A stretch of 64,000 nucleotides of DNA from FEN-1297 sp021817845 (GTDB taxonomy: Bacteria > Bacteroidota > Ignavibacteria > Ignavibacteriales > Ignavibacteriaceae), in NCBI GenBank assembly GCA_021817845.1, contig JAKAFW010000021.1, positions 1 through 64,000 on the forward strand. Reading direction: 5' to 3'. The notes beneath the pieces were generated by a model. It saw only the letters and a program-made list of their open reading frames with translations, did no database searches and was not told the DNA's origin. The position numbers were made by a program, and so were the translations under genes. This document shows, piece after piece, positions 28,644-37,976 of this stretch. Position 1 is the first letter of the stretch; every line of letters begins with the position of its first letter.

Positions 28644-28705
28644 TAAGTGTAGAGATTTGTTAGGGCTAGAACATTAGCCATCGGAAAGGTTGAAAGTATT
28701 TATTT

Positions 28706-28844
28706 ATCCTCTACGAGGATAGTTTATTTGTTGGATTAATTTGTTTCTACAATAATCAAACATCCACGATGTTTTTAGACCTCGTAGAGGTCAAATTATT
28801 GTAGGAAAAGGTTTATTTTACATTGGTAAATCCTCGTAGAGGAT
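28706..28844. repeat. cluster of three 15-bp palindromes, REP/MITE-like
   Basis: ATCCTC-TAC-GAGGAT at 28706-28720, GACCTC-GTA-GAGGTC at 28778-28792 and ATCCTC-GTA-GAGGAT at 28830-28844. The first and third are reverse complements of each other. A second inverted pair, CTACAATAAT (28747-28756) and ATTATTGTAG (28795-28804), brackets the middle palindrome. Confidence 0.85.
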
Positions 28845-28934
28845 TAACAAATTCCTCATTCATTGTTGGTAATTAATTATCTGTATAATCAACATTTAGA
28901 ATTATAATTAGTCTAATGAAAATTTTCATAGATA

Positions 28935-28950
28935 ATGTAAAAATTTACAT
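28935..28950. promoter_or_regulatory. possible secondary LacI-type operator
   Basis: ATGTAAA-AA-TTTACAT has the same half-sites (TGTAAA/TTTACA) as the operator at 29305 but AA replaces the CG centre. It lies about 370 bp upstream and could support DNA looping, although AT-rich background makes chance occurrence plausible. Confidence 0.3.
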
Positions 28951-29270
28951 TTATGTATATTGTCATTTGTCTAATATTATTAAAACAGAAATAATGATAA
29001 ATCTAAAAATTCGGAATTAATAATAATAAAATAAATTTTGTCATTTAGAATTGCGGTAAAAGGTCAGAGAATGTTAGGGCAGATTTATTAAAAAAACATT
29101 TAACCTTGAATAGGCTATTGGCTGTGCCCTCTATAAATAGGGACTAAGGAAAGGATAAACACCCCCGGCGTAAAAAAAATAGTTTATTTTTTCTTGGTAG
29201 ATTATTTTTAATTACTTAATGATTATCTAATTAGAAGCATAAAATATTTTTTATCGATGAAAGATTTTGC

Positions 29271-29299
29271 TTGACAAAATAAAATTAATATTGTAGTTT
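29271..29299 (+). promoter_or_regulatory. promoter of the LacI-family gene
   Basis: TTGACA (29271-29276), a 17-bp spacer and TAGTTT (29294-29299). The downstream box is close to the TAnnTTTG element used by Bacteroidota primary sigma factor, here reading TAGTTTAA. Confidence 0.6.
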
Positions 29300-29304
29300 A
29301 ATAA

Positions 29305-29318
29305 TGTAAACGTTTACA
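29305..29318. promoter_or_regulatory. LacI-family operator (perfect 14-bp palindrome)
   Basis: TGTAAACGTTTACA is a perfect palindrome with the central CG typical of LacI/GalR-family operators. It lies just downstream of the predicted -10/-7 element and 17 bp before the regulator's ATG, which fits autorepression. Confidence 0.85.
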
Positions 29319-29335
29319 AATTTGATTTAAAATAT

Positions 29336-30334
29336 ATGTCTATAACAATTAAAGAAATAGCAGAAAAAGCAAATCTATCTATCGCAACTGTTTCAAGAGC
29401 GCTAAACAATTTAGACAATGTCAAGCCGGCAACCCGCGATTTAGTCCTTTCCATAGCTGGCGAATTAAATTATAAACCAAATGTTATCGCACGGAATCTT
29501 GTTAAAAATACTTCGAACATAATCGGAGTCGTTTTACCACAAATTGATGGAGAATTTTTTTCCGAAATTATTCATGGTATTGATGAAATTGCATACACTG
29601 GCGGTTATCATGTTATAGTCGCAAGTTCACATAGTCAGCGTACCGTAGCTCAATCTATTATAAATTTTATGGGTGAAACAATTGTTGGCGGAATGATTAT
29701 TCTAGCTCCAATGATAAATGATCAAATTCGGGAAATTATAAAGGGAACATCTGTTCCGACAGTTATAATAAATGGTCGAACTCATTTAGACAATATAGAC
29801 ACGGTCAGTATAGATAATTATCAGGGCGCTTACTCTATGACTGAGTATTTAATAAAAATAAAAGGTTATAAAAAGATAGCTCATATTAAGGGACCTATAT
29901 TGAATACTGACGCTTCTATGAGATATAAAGGGTATATAGCAGCATTAAAGGATAATCACATCCAAATTGATGAGAGTTGGATTATTAATGGCGAATTTAC
30001 TGCTGAAAGCGGGGAGAATGGATGCCGTAGATTATTGAGTCTGAATGAGAAACCTGAAGTTATTTTTGCAGGAAATGATATGATGGCCTTAGGGTGCTTT
30101 CGTGTTGTAAAAGCCTTTGGAATGAAGATTCCAAATGATATAGGTGTCGTCGGCTTTGACAATATCATGTTGTCGGAGTTTGCAAGTCCAAGATTAACCA
30201 CTGTTCATGTCCCAATCTCTGAAATTGGTAAAACTGCTACTGAGATTTTATTAAAAAGAATGAAAACAACTTCTGATAACAACTTCAAACATCTTAAAAT
30301 TTCGACCGGTCTTGTTATCGGAAATTCTTGTTAA
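29336..30334 (+). CDS. LacI-family transcriptional regulator
   Basis: A 332-residue DNA-binding sugar sensor. The N-terminal helix-turn-helix and hinge occupy about 3-60 ('TIKEIAEKANLSIATVSRAL', 'NYKPNVIARNL'). A periplasmic-binding-protein-like effector domain follows ('IIGVVLPQIDGEFFSEIIHGI', 'VVGFDNIMLSEFASPRLTTV'). It precedes module 2 and has its own promoter with a perfect operator at 29305, so autoregulation is likely. Control of the downstream glycan genes in response to a sugar from them is inferred from position. The only other operator-like site I saw is weak (28935), so its regulon cannot be read from this window. Confidence 0.93.
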   Translation: MSITIKEIAEKANLSIATVSRALNNLDNVKPATRDLVLSIAGELNYKPNVIARNLVKNTSNIIGVVLPQIDGEFFSEIIHGIDEIAYTGGYHVIVASSHSQRTVAQSIINFMGETIVGGMIILAPMINDQIREIIKGTSVPTVIINGRTHLDNIDTVSIDNYQGAYSMTEYLIKIKGYKKIAHIKGPILNTDASMRYKGYIAALKDNHIQIDESWIINGEFTAESGENGCRRLLSLNEKPEVIFAGNDMMALGCFRVVKAFGMKIPNDIGVVGFDNIMLSEFASPRLTTVHVPISEIGKTATEILLKRMKTTSDNNFKHLKISTGLVIGNSC

Positions 30335-30408
30335 CAATTGTTAGCATTGTAAATAAAATTGTACTCTTAAATAAAATTATTTCTAAAACAAAACGAAAGG
30401 ATCGTATT

Positions 30409-32190
30409 ATGAAAAACAAAAGCTACTTAGTGTTTTCCCTCCTTTTAGCTTTTCTATTTTTCGGCTCTTTAGGACTGGTATCTGCTCAAACAGCACATTC
30501 AGATCCCCCAATCCTCAATGTGGTCTCAACTTCTGCGCCAATGAAAATCGATGGCATTCTGAACGAAACCGATTGGCTGAAAAGGTATGACTATCTTGTG
30601 TTTGGTGCAAATGCACAACCAGGGGATGTAATATATACGGTAACAAGCGGAACTACTGTGGACTCCGGTTATGTAGATACCTCTACTTGCTATGTTAAAT
30701 TCTTGCATGATGGACTAAAGCTTTATATCTCCTTGCAATCGAACGACAAGTCTATTTGCCGGAGATCTACTGGATGGGAAGGCGATGGTCTTTTTATGAA
30801 AATCAAAAAGGCAAATGGTACCCCTGTCGAATTCCATTTATTTTGGAATAAAGCCGGAGTAGGTGCGCCTATAGCCGTTGAAACAAACGATAACCCAAAT
30901 CCATTTGATTCCACTAGTTTCCAAGGCGCAGGTGTTGTTTTAGACCATGGTATTGTTAATGATAACAGTGCACCTGACTCGGGATATACAGCAGAAATGA
31001 TGATTGACCTTTCTAAATTGGGTTATACCAATCCTTACGGCGATATCCCTGTATTAGTAAATATTTTTGATCCGAATGGATTTACTGATAGTGTATTAAC
31101 AGGAAACTATTATAAAAGTTGGTGGGGAAGTGAATGGGGCGGAGATGGAAGTGCTCCTAATTATAGAATCTTACGATTATCCGATCCACCTCTGAAAGTC
31201 GCTTATGAAACAAATACACCTATTACTCTTGACGGTAAATTGGATGAACCATTCTGGAAAAATGCGGATAGTGTTGTTATTGGGCAAGGAAGTAATTTAA
31301 GTTCTGGAGGGTTTTACCAACAATGGGCTAATCATCCAAAAGCTCATCTATTCCCGAGTATGATGACTGTAAAATTTATTCATAAAGGCACGGATCTCTA
31401 TGTCGGAGCTACTTCTAACGATATATCGGTCTGTCAATGGTCCCCGGGTTGGGAAGCTGATGGTTTATTCTTATGGATGACTAATAAAGGTGAATATAAT
31501 CCTAGTCCTTCTAACAGAATGGAAATTCATGCTATGTATTTCGGCGATTCTGTTGGGACAGGTATCCAATTTCAATTAAGCTCAACCGTGCCTGTGGGCG
31601 CAGCGGAGGGAGCTTCTTTTGAACCGGTTGGAACTATTACACATACAGAAATTGGTGGTCCGGATAAAGGCTATTCGTTAGAGGTTGTGATTCATACTGA
31701 TCAATTTGGATACTCTGTTGGGGATACTGTGCGATTAAGTGCAGTAGCTTGGGATGTTAATTATGGCGATGCGAAATCATTTAGCTCTGATACCTCTACT
31801 TACGCTCCACATTGGTGGGGAACTCAATGGGCTGATAATACTTTTGAAAAATATGATTTATATCGAGAGGTTGTTCTTTCTACACTAACTGATGTTAATG
31901 AAAAAATTGGTAAGGAAATTCCGCAGACATATACATTGTCACAGAATTATCCTAATCCTTTTAACCCTTCAACAACAATTGAATACTCTTTACCTAAGGA
32001 ATCAAATGTAACCATTTCCATTTATAATTCTCTTGGTCAGTTGGTAAAGACGCTTGTCAATAATGAAGTGAAAGCCCCTGGAAATTATCGTTATTCTTTT
32101 GATGCTTCAAAACTCTCAAGCGGTGTTTATTTCTATCAACTTAGAACAAATAATTTTGTTAAAACAAACAAAATGCTTTTATTGAAATAA
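30409..32190 (+). CDS. T9SS-secreted protein with two CBM9/DOMON-like domains
   Basis: The start is ATG 30409, preceded by GAAAGGA and opening a classic signal peptide ('FGSLGLVSAQ'); an upstream ATG at 30328 overlaps the LacI gene and adds an implausible leader. The 593-residue product has two CBM9/DOMON-like beta-sandwich domains (about 35-260 and 262-490) with matching motifs 'PMKIDGILNETDW' and 'PITLDGKLDEPFW', then a T9SS type A sorting domain (from about 510, 'NYPNPFNPSTTIEYS'). Such domains bind glycans at the cell surface. It takes the same slot before the TonB receptor as the repeat-rich binding protein at the start of the window, and is likewise followed by a terminator. Confidence 0.85.
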   Translation: MKNKSYLVFSLLLAFLFFGSLGLVSAQTAHSDPPILNVVSTSAPMKIDGILNETDWLKRYDYLVFGANAQPGDVIYTVTSGTTVDSGYVDTSTCYVKFLHDGLKLYISLQSNDKSICRRSTGWEGDGLFMKIKKANGTPVEFHLFWNKAGVGAPIAVETNDNPNPFDSTSFQGAGVVLDHGIVNDNSAPDSGYTAEMMIDLSKLGYTNPYGDIPVLVNIFDPNGFTDSVLTGNYYKSWWGSEWGGDGSAPNYRILRLSDPPLKVAYETNTPITLDGKLDEPFWKNADSVVIGQGSNLSSGGFYQQWANHPKAHLFPSMMTVKFIHKGTDLYVGATSNDISVCQWSPGWEADGLFLWMTNKGEYNPSPSNRMEIHAMYFGDSVGTGIQFQLSSTVPVGAAEGASFEPVGTITHTEIGGPDKGYSLEVVIHTDQFGYSVGDTVRLSAVAWDVNYGDAKSFSSDTSTYAPHWWGTQWADNTFEKYDLYREVVLSTLTDVNEKIGKEIPQTYTLSQNYPNPFNPSTTIEYSLPKESNVTISIYNSLGQLVKTLVNNEVKAPGNYRYSFDASKLSSGVYFYQLRTNNFVKTNKMLLLK

Positions 32191-32207
32191 GTAAGTAAGT
32201 CCTTTTT

Positions 32208-32238
32208 AGGAGCGAATCATATTTGATTCGCTCCTTTG
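32208..32238 (+). terminator. rho-independent terminator after the CBM9-like T9SS gene
   Basis: An 11-bp perfect stem (GGAGCGAATCA, 32209-32219, with TGATTCGCTCC, 32224-32234) around a TATT loop, followed by TTTG. It sits between the binding-protein and receptor genes, as at 3107. Confidence 0.88.
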
Positions 32239-32296
32239 TACTAAATTTTTTCTTAAAATTTGAAATTATTTTACAAAAAAAATAAAAAGTTCTGAA

Positions 32297-34933
32297 ATGA
32301 TATCTAAAAGCTTAAGTTTAGCATTAATTGTATTGTTGTTAACTGCCGATATTTTTGGCGGTCAAACAGGAAAAATTTCCGGTATAATAAAAGATAAAAA
32401 AACCGGCGAACCTTTAGTCGGTGTAAACGTTGCTCTTGAACATACGTCAATGGGCGCTGCTACTGATATAAACGGTTACTATGTTATCTTAAATGTCTTT
32501 CCAGGCGATTATACTATAAATATTTCGATGATAGGTTATCGAAAGGTAAAAATTAAAGGCGTTGTGGTTACGGCTGATAAAACGACACCTATAAATATTC
32601 AACTTGAGCAGGAAAGTGTTGGCCTTAAAGAAATAGTTGTTACAGCTAAAAAACCGGTAATAAATCGTGACCTGACATCCAGCGAACTTACCGTTACCAG
32701 TAAGGATATTAAAAATCTCCCTGTAGAAAGTCTGACTGATGTTCTGAATTTAAAAGCTGGAGTTATAACCGATGCTTCCGGCGGAATTCATATTAGAGGG
32801 GGTAGGGCTAGTGAAGTAGGATATTTGGTAGATGGAATACCGGTTACCGATAATTACTCCGGTTCTCTGGGCTCAACTGTTGATGTACAATTTTTGCAGG
32901 AAGTCAAGGTAATCAGCGGCGTGTTCAACGCAGAATATGGACAAGCAATGTCCGGAATTGTTGATTTAATTACAAAGCGGGGTGAAGATCACTTTGAGGG
33001 GAATATTAATGTCTCTACAGGCGACTATCTTTCTCAGGCAAATAATATCTTTTTAGGAATCAATAGATTTAATCCTATCGGTGTTTCGGATATTAAAGCA
33101 GATTTAGCCGGTCCAATAAAAATTTTTGGAAAAAGAATTAGCTATGATATAGCTGCCAGAAGGTTCGGTAATGAAGGATGGCTTTTCGGACAAAGAAGAT
33201 TTAATCCGACAGACAGCTCCTGGTCAACCAATAACATTTATCATATTCAAGCTACCGGTGACAACAAAATTGTACCGCTTAATTCATTTCTTAACTATAA
33301 TTTTCAAACCAAATTAAATATTGATGCGACTGGAAGCTTAAAACTTTCTGATCTTTTTTTGTATGATAATACAACTTCCCAATTTTATAACCACTTATTT
33401 AAATATGATCCTAACGGCGAACCGGCAAATTATAATCGGTCGTTTAACAATATTTTTTCTGCTACCTATTTATTTTCATCAAGAACCTATTTAACTCTTA
33501 AACATTCTTTTAAACGCAGCATTTTGCAAACTTACGTTTATCCAAATATTAATGATCCCCGTTACGCCGATCCTCAATTACTGAAACAATTAACAAGCTT
33601 CAGCTTTCTAACCGGCGGCACCGATATGGTTCACGATAAAAGAATTAGTGACGTAAATACTTTTAAGATTGATGTAGTTAGTCAATTGGATGAGGTAAAT
33701 GAATTTAAGACAGGGGCAGAATTAGATCTGAATGTTATTAATTTAGACAACAAAACTGCACTGTATCACGATACAACTACAATATTTGATTTTAATAGTT
33801 TCTTGAATGACGGAAAATTTGTAGATAAACCTCTAAGCTTTGCTTATTATATTCAGGACAAGATCGAATATAAAAGTATTATAATTAACGCCGGCATTCG
33901 ATATGATTATTTCAATTCTTTTGGTGACATTCCTACTGACCCAAGAGATCCTGCAAATTCACCTAAGATAAAAGCTAAACCCCAGTATCAATTTAGCCCA
34001 AGGCTTGGAATTGCTTTTCCTATTTCGGCTGAAGGCACTATACATTTTAGTTACGGTCATTTTTTTCAGGTTCCCCCTTTTGAATACATGTATGCGAATC
34101 CAACCTTCAAAGTCGGACCTGGCGGTCTTTATACTTTAATGGGAAATGCAAATTTGAAAGCTCAATCTACAGTAGCCTATGAATTGGGTATTAATTATGT
34201 ATTCTTTAATTTGATTGGTTTAGAAGTAATCGGTTATCACAAAGATTTTACAAATTTGCTGGGCACAAAAATAATGAATACATATATAAGCAGTGATCGC
34301 TATGCTGTGTACAGCAACATGGATTATGGTAAGGCAAAAGGGATAACGATCTCATTATTTAAACAATCCACCGATAAAGATCATTTTTCGGTTTCCCTGG
34401 ATTATACGCTACAAGTAGCCGATGGTAACGCATCCGACCCAAATGATGCCTTCATTAAGGCTCAAGGCAATCCTCCGCAAAAGCCGAACATACAGGTTGT
34501 TCCTCTTAATTGGGATCAGACACATACAATTAATCTATCTCTTTCGTACAATATTCCTAACGATTTAAATTTAGGTATAACCGCAAAATACGGAAGCGGT
34601 ATGCCTTATACTCCGACAATTCAATCACAAACGGCAAGCGTTGAAAATAGCGCCCGTATGCCTTCACAAACAAATGTCGATTTACAGTTTAATAAATATA
34701 TTTCATTCGGAAATTTTGCTTTTCAACTTTTTGTGCGTGTTTTCAACCTGTTTGATGAAAGAAACGAAATTAAAGTTTACACTGATACCGGCAGAGCAAC
34801 TTATTCATTGGCAAGTCATTATAACCCCGAAAATCAAGGCGCTAATACATTGTCTGAATTTCTCATCCGTCCGGATTTCTATTCGGAACCAAGACGTGTG
34901 TTAATTGGATTAAGTTATAACTTACCATTTTAA
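32297..34933 (+). CDS. TonB-dependent outer-membrane receptor, module 2
   Basis: An 878-residue paralogue of the receptor at 3184. A signal peptide (about 1-22) is followed by a carboxypeptidase-regulatory-like domain (about 26-112, 'GIIKDKKTGEPLVGVNV'), a plug ('GGIHIRGGRASEVGYLVDGI') and a barrel ending 'VLIGLSYNLPF'. Blocks shared with the module 1 copy include 'FNAEYGQAMSGIVD', 'VKVYTDTGRATYSLA' and 'IRPDFYSEPRRVL'. No SusD gene accompanies it; a large T9SS protein gene starts 15 bp downstream. The substrate is probably a beta-glucan oligosaccharide, judged from the enzymes in this module. Confidence 0.88.
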   Translation: MISKSLSLALIVLLLTADIFGGQTGKISGIIKDKKTGEPLVGVNVALEHTSMGAATDINGYYVILNVFPGDYTINISMIGYRKVKIKGVVVTADKTTPINIQLEQESVGLKEIVVTAKKPVINRDLTSSELTVTSKDIKNLPVESLTDVLNLKAGVITDASGGIHIRGGRASEVGYLVDGIPVTDNYSGSLGSTVDVQFLQEVKVISGVFNAEYGQAMSGIVDLITKRGEDHFEGNINVSTGDYLSQANNIFLGINRFNPIGVSDIKADLAGPIKIFGKRISYDIAARRFGNEGWLFGQRRFNPTDSSWSTNNIYHIQATGDNKIVPLNSFLNYNFQTKLNIDATGSLKLSDLFLYDNTTSQFYNHLFKYDPNGEPANYNRSFNNIFSATYLFSSRTYLTLKHSFKRSILQTYVYPNINDPRYADPQLLKQLTSFSFLTGGTDMVHDKRISDVNTFKIDVVSQLDEVNEFKTGAELDLNVINLDNKTALYHDTTTIFDFNSFLNDGKFVDKPLSFAYYIQDKIEYKSIIINAGIRYDYFNSFGDIPTDPRDPANSPKIKAKPQYQFSPRLGIAFPISAEGTIHFSYGHFFQVPPFEYMYANPTFKVGPGGLYTLMGNANLKAQSTVAYELGINYVFFNLIGLEVIGYHKDFTNLLGTKIMNTYISSDRYAVYSNMDYGKAKGITISLFKQSTDKDHFSVSLDYTLQVADGNASDPNDAFIKAQGNPPQKPNIQVVPLNWDQTHTINLSLSYNIPNDLNLGITAKYGSGMPYTPTIQSQTASVENSARMPSQTNVDLQFNKYISFGNFAFQLFVRVFNLFDERNEIKVYTDTGRATYSLASHYNPENQGANTLSEFLIRPDFYSEPRRVLIGLSYNLPF

Positions 34934-34948
34934 TTAGAAGGCATTTCC

Positions 34949-37900
34949 ATGAAGAAAATTGTTTTTTTACTTTTTATAATTTTTCTTTTGAGCACAAATG
35001 AAATTTTTTCCCAAATAAAAGTTCCGCCGGATCAAAGAGGAAATAGAAAGTATAGAAAAGAAGGAATTCATAACGGTAATTTAGTTGAAACCCTTTTCTA
35101 TAATTTTGGTGAAGTTGCTTGGTGGGGCAGGCAGCCCTCCGGTGTTTGGCCAAAAGGTTCCGGGCATAGTTATATGGATGGTATTACTCCCGTTGTCGTT
35201 GCGGAAATTAAGGACGCCAATGGGAACACAATCCATAAAGATGAAGCAGGCTATCGTGAGTTAATGCCCATTTCCGCCCAAGGGGTCGAACAAGGTTGGC
35301 AGCCAAGACCCAGCTATTTTAATCCTAATCAAGATAATATCGCTATGAGCGATAACCCTAACTCCTGGCCCTCCAGCTGGCCCGGACTCGACCATAGCTG
35401 GGATGGGCAATGGGATGGCTATTTCGGCAAGCGTGCGAATGCCGATCAAGAAAGTTTTTTTGTTATGGATGACAATTGTGATGATCGCTCTAACTTTTAT
35501 CCTGATTCTACCGACCATACGCGAAGAGGATTAGGGCTAAAATGCGCAGTAAGAGGATTTCAGTGGTCTAACGTTATGGCGCAGGATATAATATTCTGGC
35601 TTTACGACATTACAAATGAAGGCACAACCGATTATGATAAGATTATTTTTGGTATGTATGTAGATACCGGTATTGGAGGACCTAATAGTTCAAATGAAAA
35701 CTCGGCATCATTTGAAAGAATAAAATCACCGGTACCCGGCGTTCCCTATAGTGATATAACTTATAGCTGGAATGTTACTGGCTTTGGCGATGGTGGTTGG
35801 GGACCCACTGGTTTTGCAGGTTATGCATTCCTTGAAAGCCCGGGTAACGAATGGAATGGTATTGATGACAATGGAAACGGAATAATCGATGAATCAAGAA
35901 TGAATGGAATTGATGAAAATCATGATTGGGACCCAAAAACTGACGATGTTGGCTTAGATGGTATTCCTGGAACCGGAGACTTTGGTGAAGGCGACGGCAA
36001 ACCTACTTCAGGCTGGCAAAAACCTGGTGTCGTTCCGGGTGCGCCGCTTGGACCGGTTAATAAATATGGATTGATTGATACCGGCGAACCGGGCGAGCCG
36101 GGCATTGATAAAACTGATTTAGGTGAATCAGACCAAATCGGATTGACTGCGTTTTATAGCTTTTATATCGGCTCGGGTGTAGCATTTTATAATGATGACT
36201 TAATTTGGGATAAGATGTCTTATCATCATTTCGATACCGGTCTTCAAGATGGTAATATAGCATTTTTATTTGGTTCGGGTCCATTTACGCTTATGTCAGG
36301 CGCTACTGAAAGATTTTCTTTAGGGCTGCTCTTTGGACAGAACCTAGCCGCTCTCGAACGCACCAAAGAAGTTGTGCAAAGAATTTATAACAACAACTAT
36401 AATTTTGCCCGTCCTCCTAGCAAACCTGTTCTTACCGTTGTACCTGGTGATCATAAGGTTACCCTATATTGGGACAATTCTGCTGAAAGTTCTTATGACC
36501 AGTTTTTACGCGCAAAAAACTTTGAAGGCTATAAAATATATAAAAGCACAGACCCTGGATTTTTGGATAGCTACACCATCACGAATGGCTATGGCGATTT
36601 AAGCTTGTCTAAACCTGCGGCTCAATTTGATATTGTAGATTCGGTTCAAGGATTTTTTCCCCTAATGTACCAGGGCGTTAGTTATTATATGGGTGACAAC
36701 AAAGGTTTACAGCATTCATGGGTTGATACTAGTGTTATAAATGGTCAAACATATTATTATGCAGTTGTTTCTTATTCTCCCGGTAATGCTGCAATTGGCT
36801 TGTATCCTTCGGAGTGCACCAAAATTATTGTAAGGGACCTTGCAGGTAATATAAAAGTGGACCAAAATACGGCGGTGGTAACGCCTGGTGTAAGTGTTGC
36901 CGGTTATGTCAACGCAAAATTGCCTGATGGAATAAATCATGTCTCAGGCTTTGGCACCGGTCTTGTCTCGGTAAATATTATCGATCCGACAAAAGTAAAC
37001 AACCAATCTTATGAAGTATATTTTAACGATACTATTCATCCCGATACAATTATATATTCTTTAGTATCTATTACTGGCATCGACACTACTACCCTAATTA
37101 ATGATTCTCAATTTTTAGACGGCTCTGATTCTAATCCATTAGTTAACGGGTTTAGGTTATCTGTTACTAACGATTCTATCGGTTATAATGCTGAAAATTC
37201 CGGCTGGGTTAGCGGTTCTTCAAATTTGTTAATTCAGGGCACGCAATTATATGTACCGCCTCCGGGCACTGCAAATTATCCTGTTAGCTATGAAATCAGA
37301 GTAGGGCAGCCGGATTCTTCATGGTTATATGGCTACCGGGCTGCAACTAACTTCCAGGTTTGGGATAAGTATAATAATCAAAAAGTGAAATATTATTTTT
37401 GGGACACAACCGCTTCCAATATTAATGGAAATATTCATGCCGGGGATTATATAACCGTTTGGCAGCAGTTCGGTTCATTATGGAAACAAATTTGGAAATT
37501 TACTTTTGTTCCAACCCCTAATCAAACGGTAATACTACCTGCTAATGGAGATGTTGCAGAGTTAAAAATTAATACTCCGTTCAAAAGTGGTGACGTCTTT
37601 AAATTTACTACATCCGTTCCTACGGTAGATATTCCTAAAGCAAAAAACGATATGAATAAAATTGCAGTTGTTCCCAATCCTTATGTGGGCGCAGCAAGAT
37701 GGGAACCGCAGAGATTAACATCAACCGGTCGCGGCGAAAGAAGAATTTATTTTATTCACTTACCGCAAGTAGCAACTATCAGAATCTATACAATTAGCGG
37801 AGACCTTGTTAAAACTCTCTATCATAATTCTAATATGCTTGACGGGCAGGAACCTTGGGATTTAACCTCTAACGGAGGAATGGATATAGCGCCGGGGATT

Positions 37901-37966
37901 TATATCTACCAGGTAGATGCACCTGGAATTGGGACTAAGATTGATAAATTTGCAATTATCAAATGA
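34949..37966 (+). CDS. Large T9SS-type surface protein with Ca-binding-like loops, module 2
   Basis: A 1005-residue paralogue of the protein at 5896-9144. It has a signal peptide and the shared N-terminal block 'NLVETLFYNFGEVAWW ... GVWPKGSGHSY'. Calcium-binding-like loops include 'IDDNGNGIIDE' near residue 310. It shares the fibronectin-like segment ('KVTLYWDN', 'GQTYYYAVVSYS') and the C-terminal sorting-type domain ('VVPNPYVGAARWEP' to 'DKFAIIK'). The N-terminus, acidic loops and C-terminus are conserved between copies while the middle differs, as expected for a scaffold with ligand-specific parts. Function unknown; its fixed place between receptor and PorV-like gene suggests a surface partner of the receptor. 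Confidence 0.75.
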   Translation: MKKIVFLLFIIFLLSTNEIFSQIKVPPDQRGNRKYRKEGIHNGNLVETLFYNFGEVAWWGRQPSGVWPKGSGHSYMDGITPVVVAEIKDANGNTIHKDEAGYRELMPISAQGVEQGWQPRPSYFNPNQDNIAMSDNPNSWPSSWPGLDHSWDGQWDGYFGKRANADQESFFVMDDNCDDRSNFYPDSTDHTRRGLGLKCAVRGFQWSNVMAQDIIFWLYDITNEGTTDYDKIIFGMYVDTGIGGPNSSNENSASFERIKSPVPGVPYSDITYSWNVTGFGDGGWGPTGFAGYAFLESPGNEWNGIDDNGNGIIDESRMNGIDENHDWDPKTDDVGLDGIPGTGDFGEGDGKPTSGWQKPGVVPGAPLGPVNKYGLIDTGEPGEPGIDKTDLGESDQIGLTAFYSFYIGSGVAFYNDDLIWDKMSYHHFDTGLQDGNIAFLFGSGPFTLMSGATERFSLGLLFGQNLAALERTKEVVQRIYNNNYNFARPPSKPVLTVVPGDHKVTLYWDNSAESSYDQFLRAKNFEGYKIYKSTDPGFLDSYTITNGYGDLSLSKPAAQFDIVDSVQGFFPLMYQGVSYYMGDNKGLQHSWVDTSVINGQTYYYAVVSYSPGNAAIGLYPSECTKIIVRDLAGNIKVDQNTAVVTPGVSVAGYVNAKLPDGINHVSGFGTGLVSVNIIDPTKVNNQSYEVYFNDTIHPDTIIYSLVSITGIDTTTLINDSQFLDGSDSNPLVNGFRLSVTNDSIGYNAENSGWVSGSSNLLIQGTQLYVPPPGTANYPVSYEIRVGQPDSSWLYGYRAATNFQVWDKYNNQKVKYYFWDTTASNINGNIHAGDYITVWQQFGSLWKQIWKFTFVPTPNQTVILPANGDVAELKINTPFKSGDVFKFTTSVPTVDIPKAKNDMNKIAVVPNPYVGAARWEPQRLTSTGRGERRIYFIHLPQVATIRIYTISGDLVKTLYHNSNMLDGQEPWDLTSNGGMDIAPGIYIYQVDAPGIGTKIDKFAIIK

Positions 37967-37976
37967 AGGCAAAAAA

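Larger units (their letters stand above)
28644..29270. other. AT-rich intergenic region with palindromic repeats
   Basis: No gene recognised. It contains three related 15-bp palindromes between 28706 and 28844, an operator-like sequence at 28935-28950, and otherwise very AT-rich DNA. A weak CCCT/AGGG pairing at 29127-29142 is too short to call. Confidence 0.6.

Noticed and set aside
28706..28844. CRISPR array
   Set aside because: The three palindromes are unequally spaced, differ in sequence and orientation, and have no cas genes nearby.
27975..29270. Integrated element or attachment sites between the modules
   Set aside because: No integrase, transposase or tRNA gene and no convincing target-site duplication were seen.
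30328..30408. Extended N-terminus of the CBM9-like T9SS protein
   Set aside because: ATG 30328 overlaps the LacI gene and hides the signal peptide; ATG 30409 is preceded by GAAAGGA.
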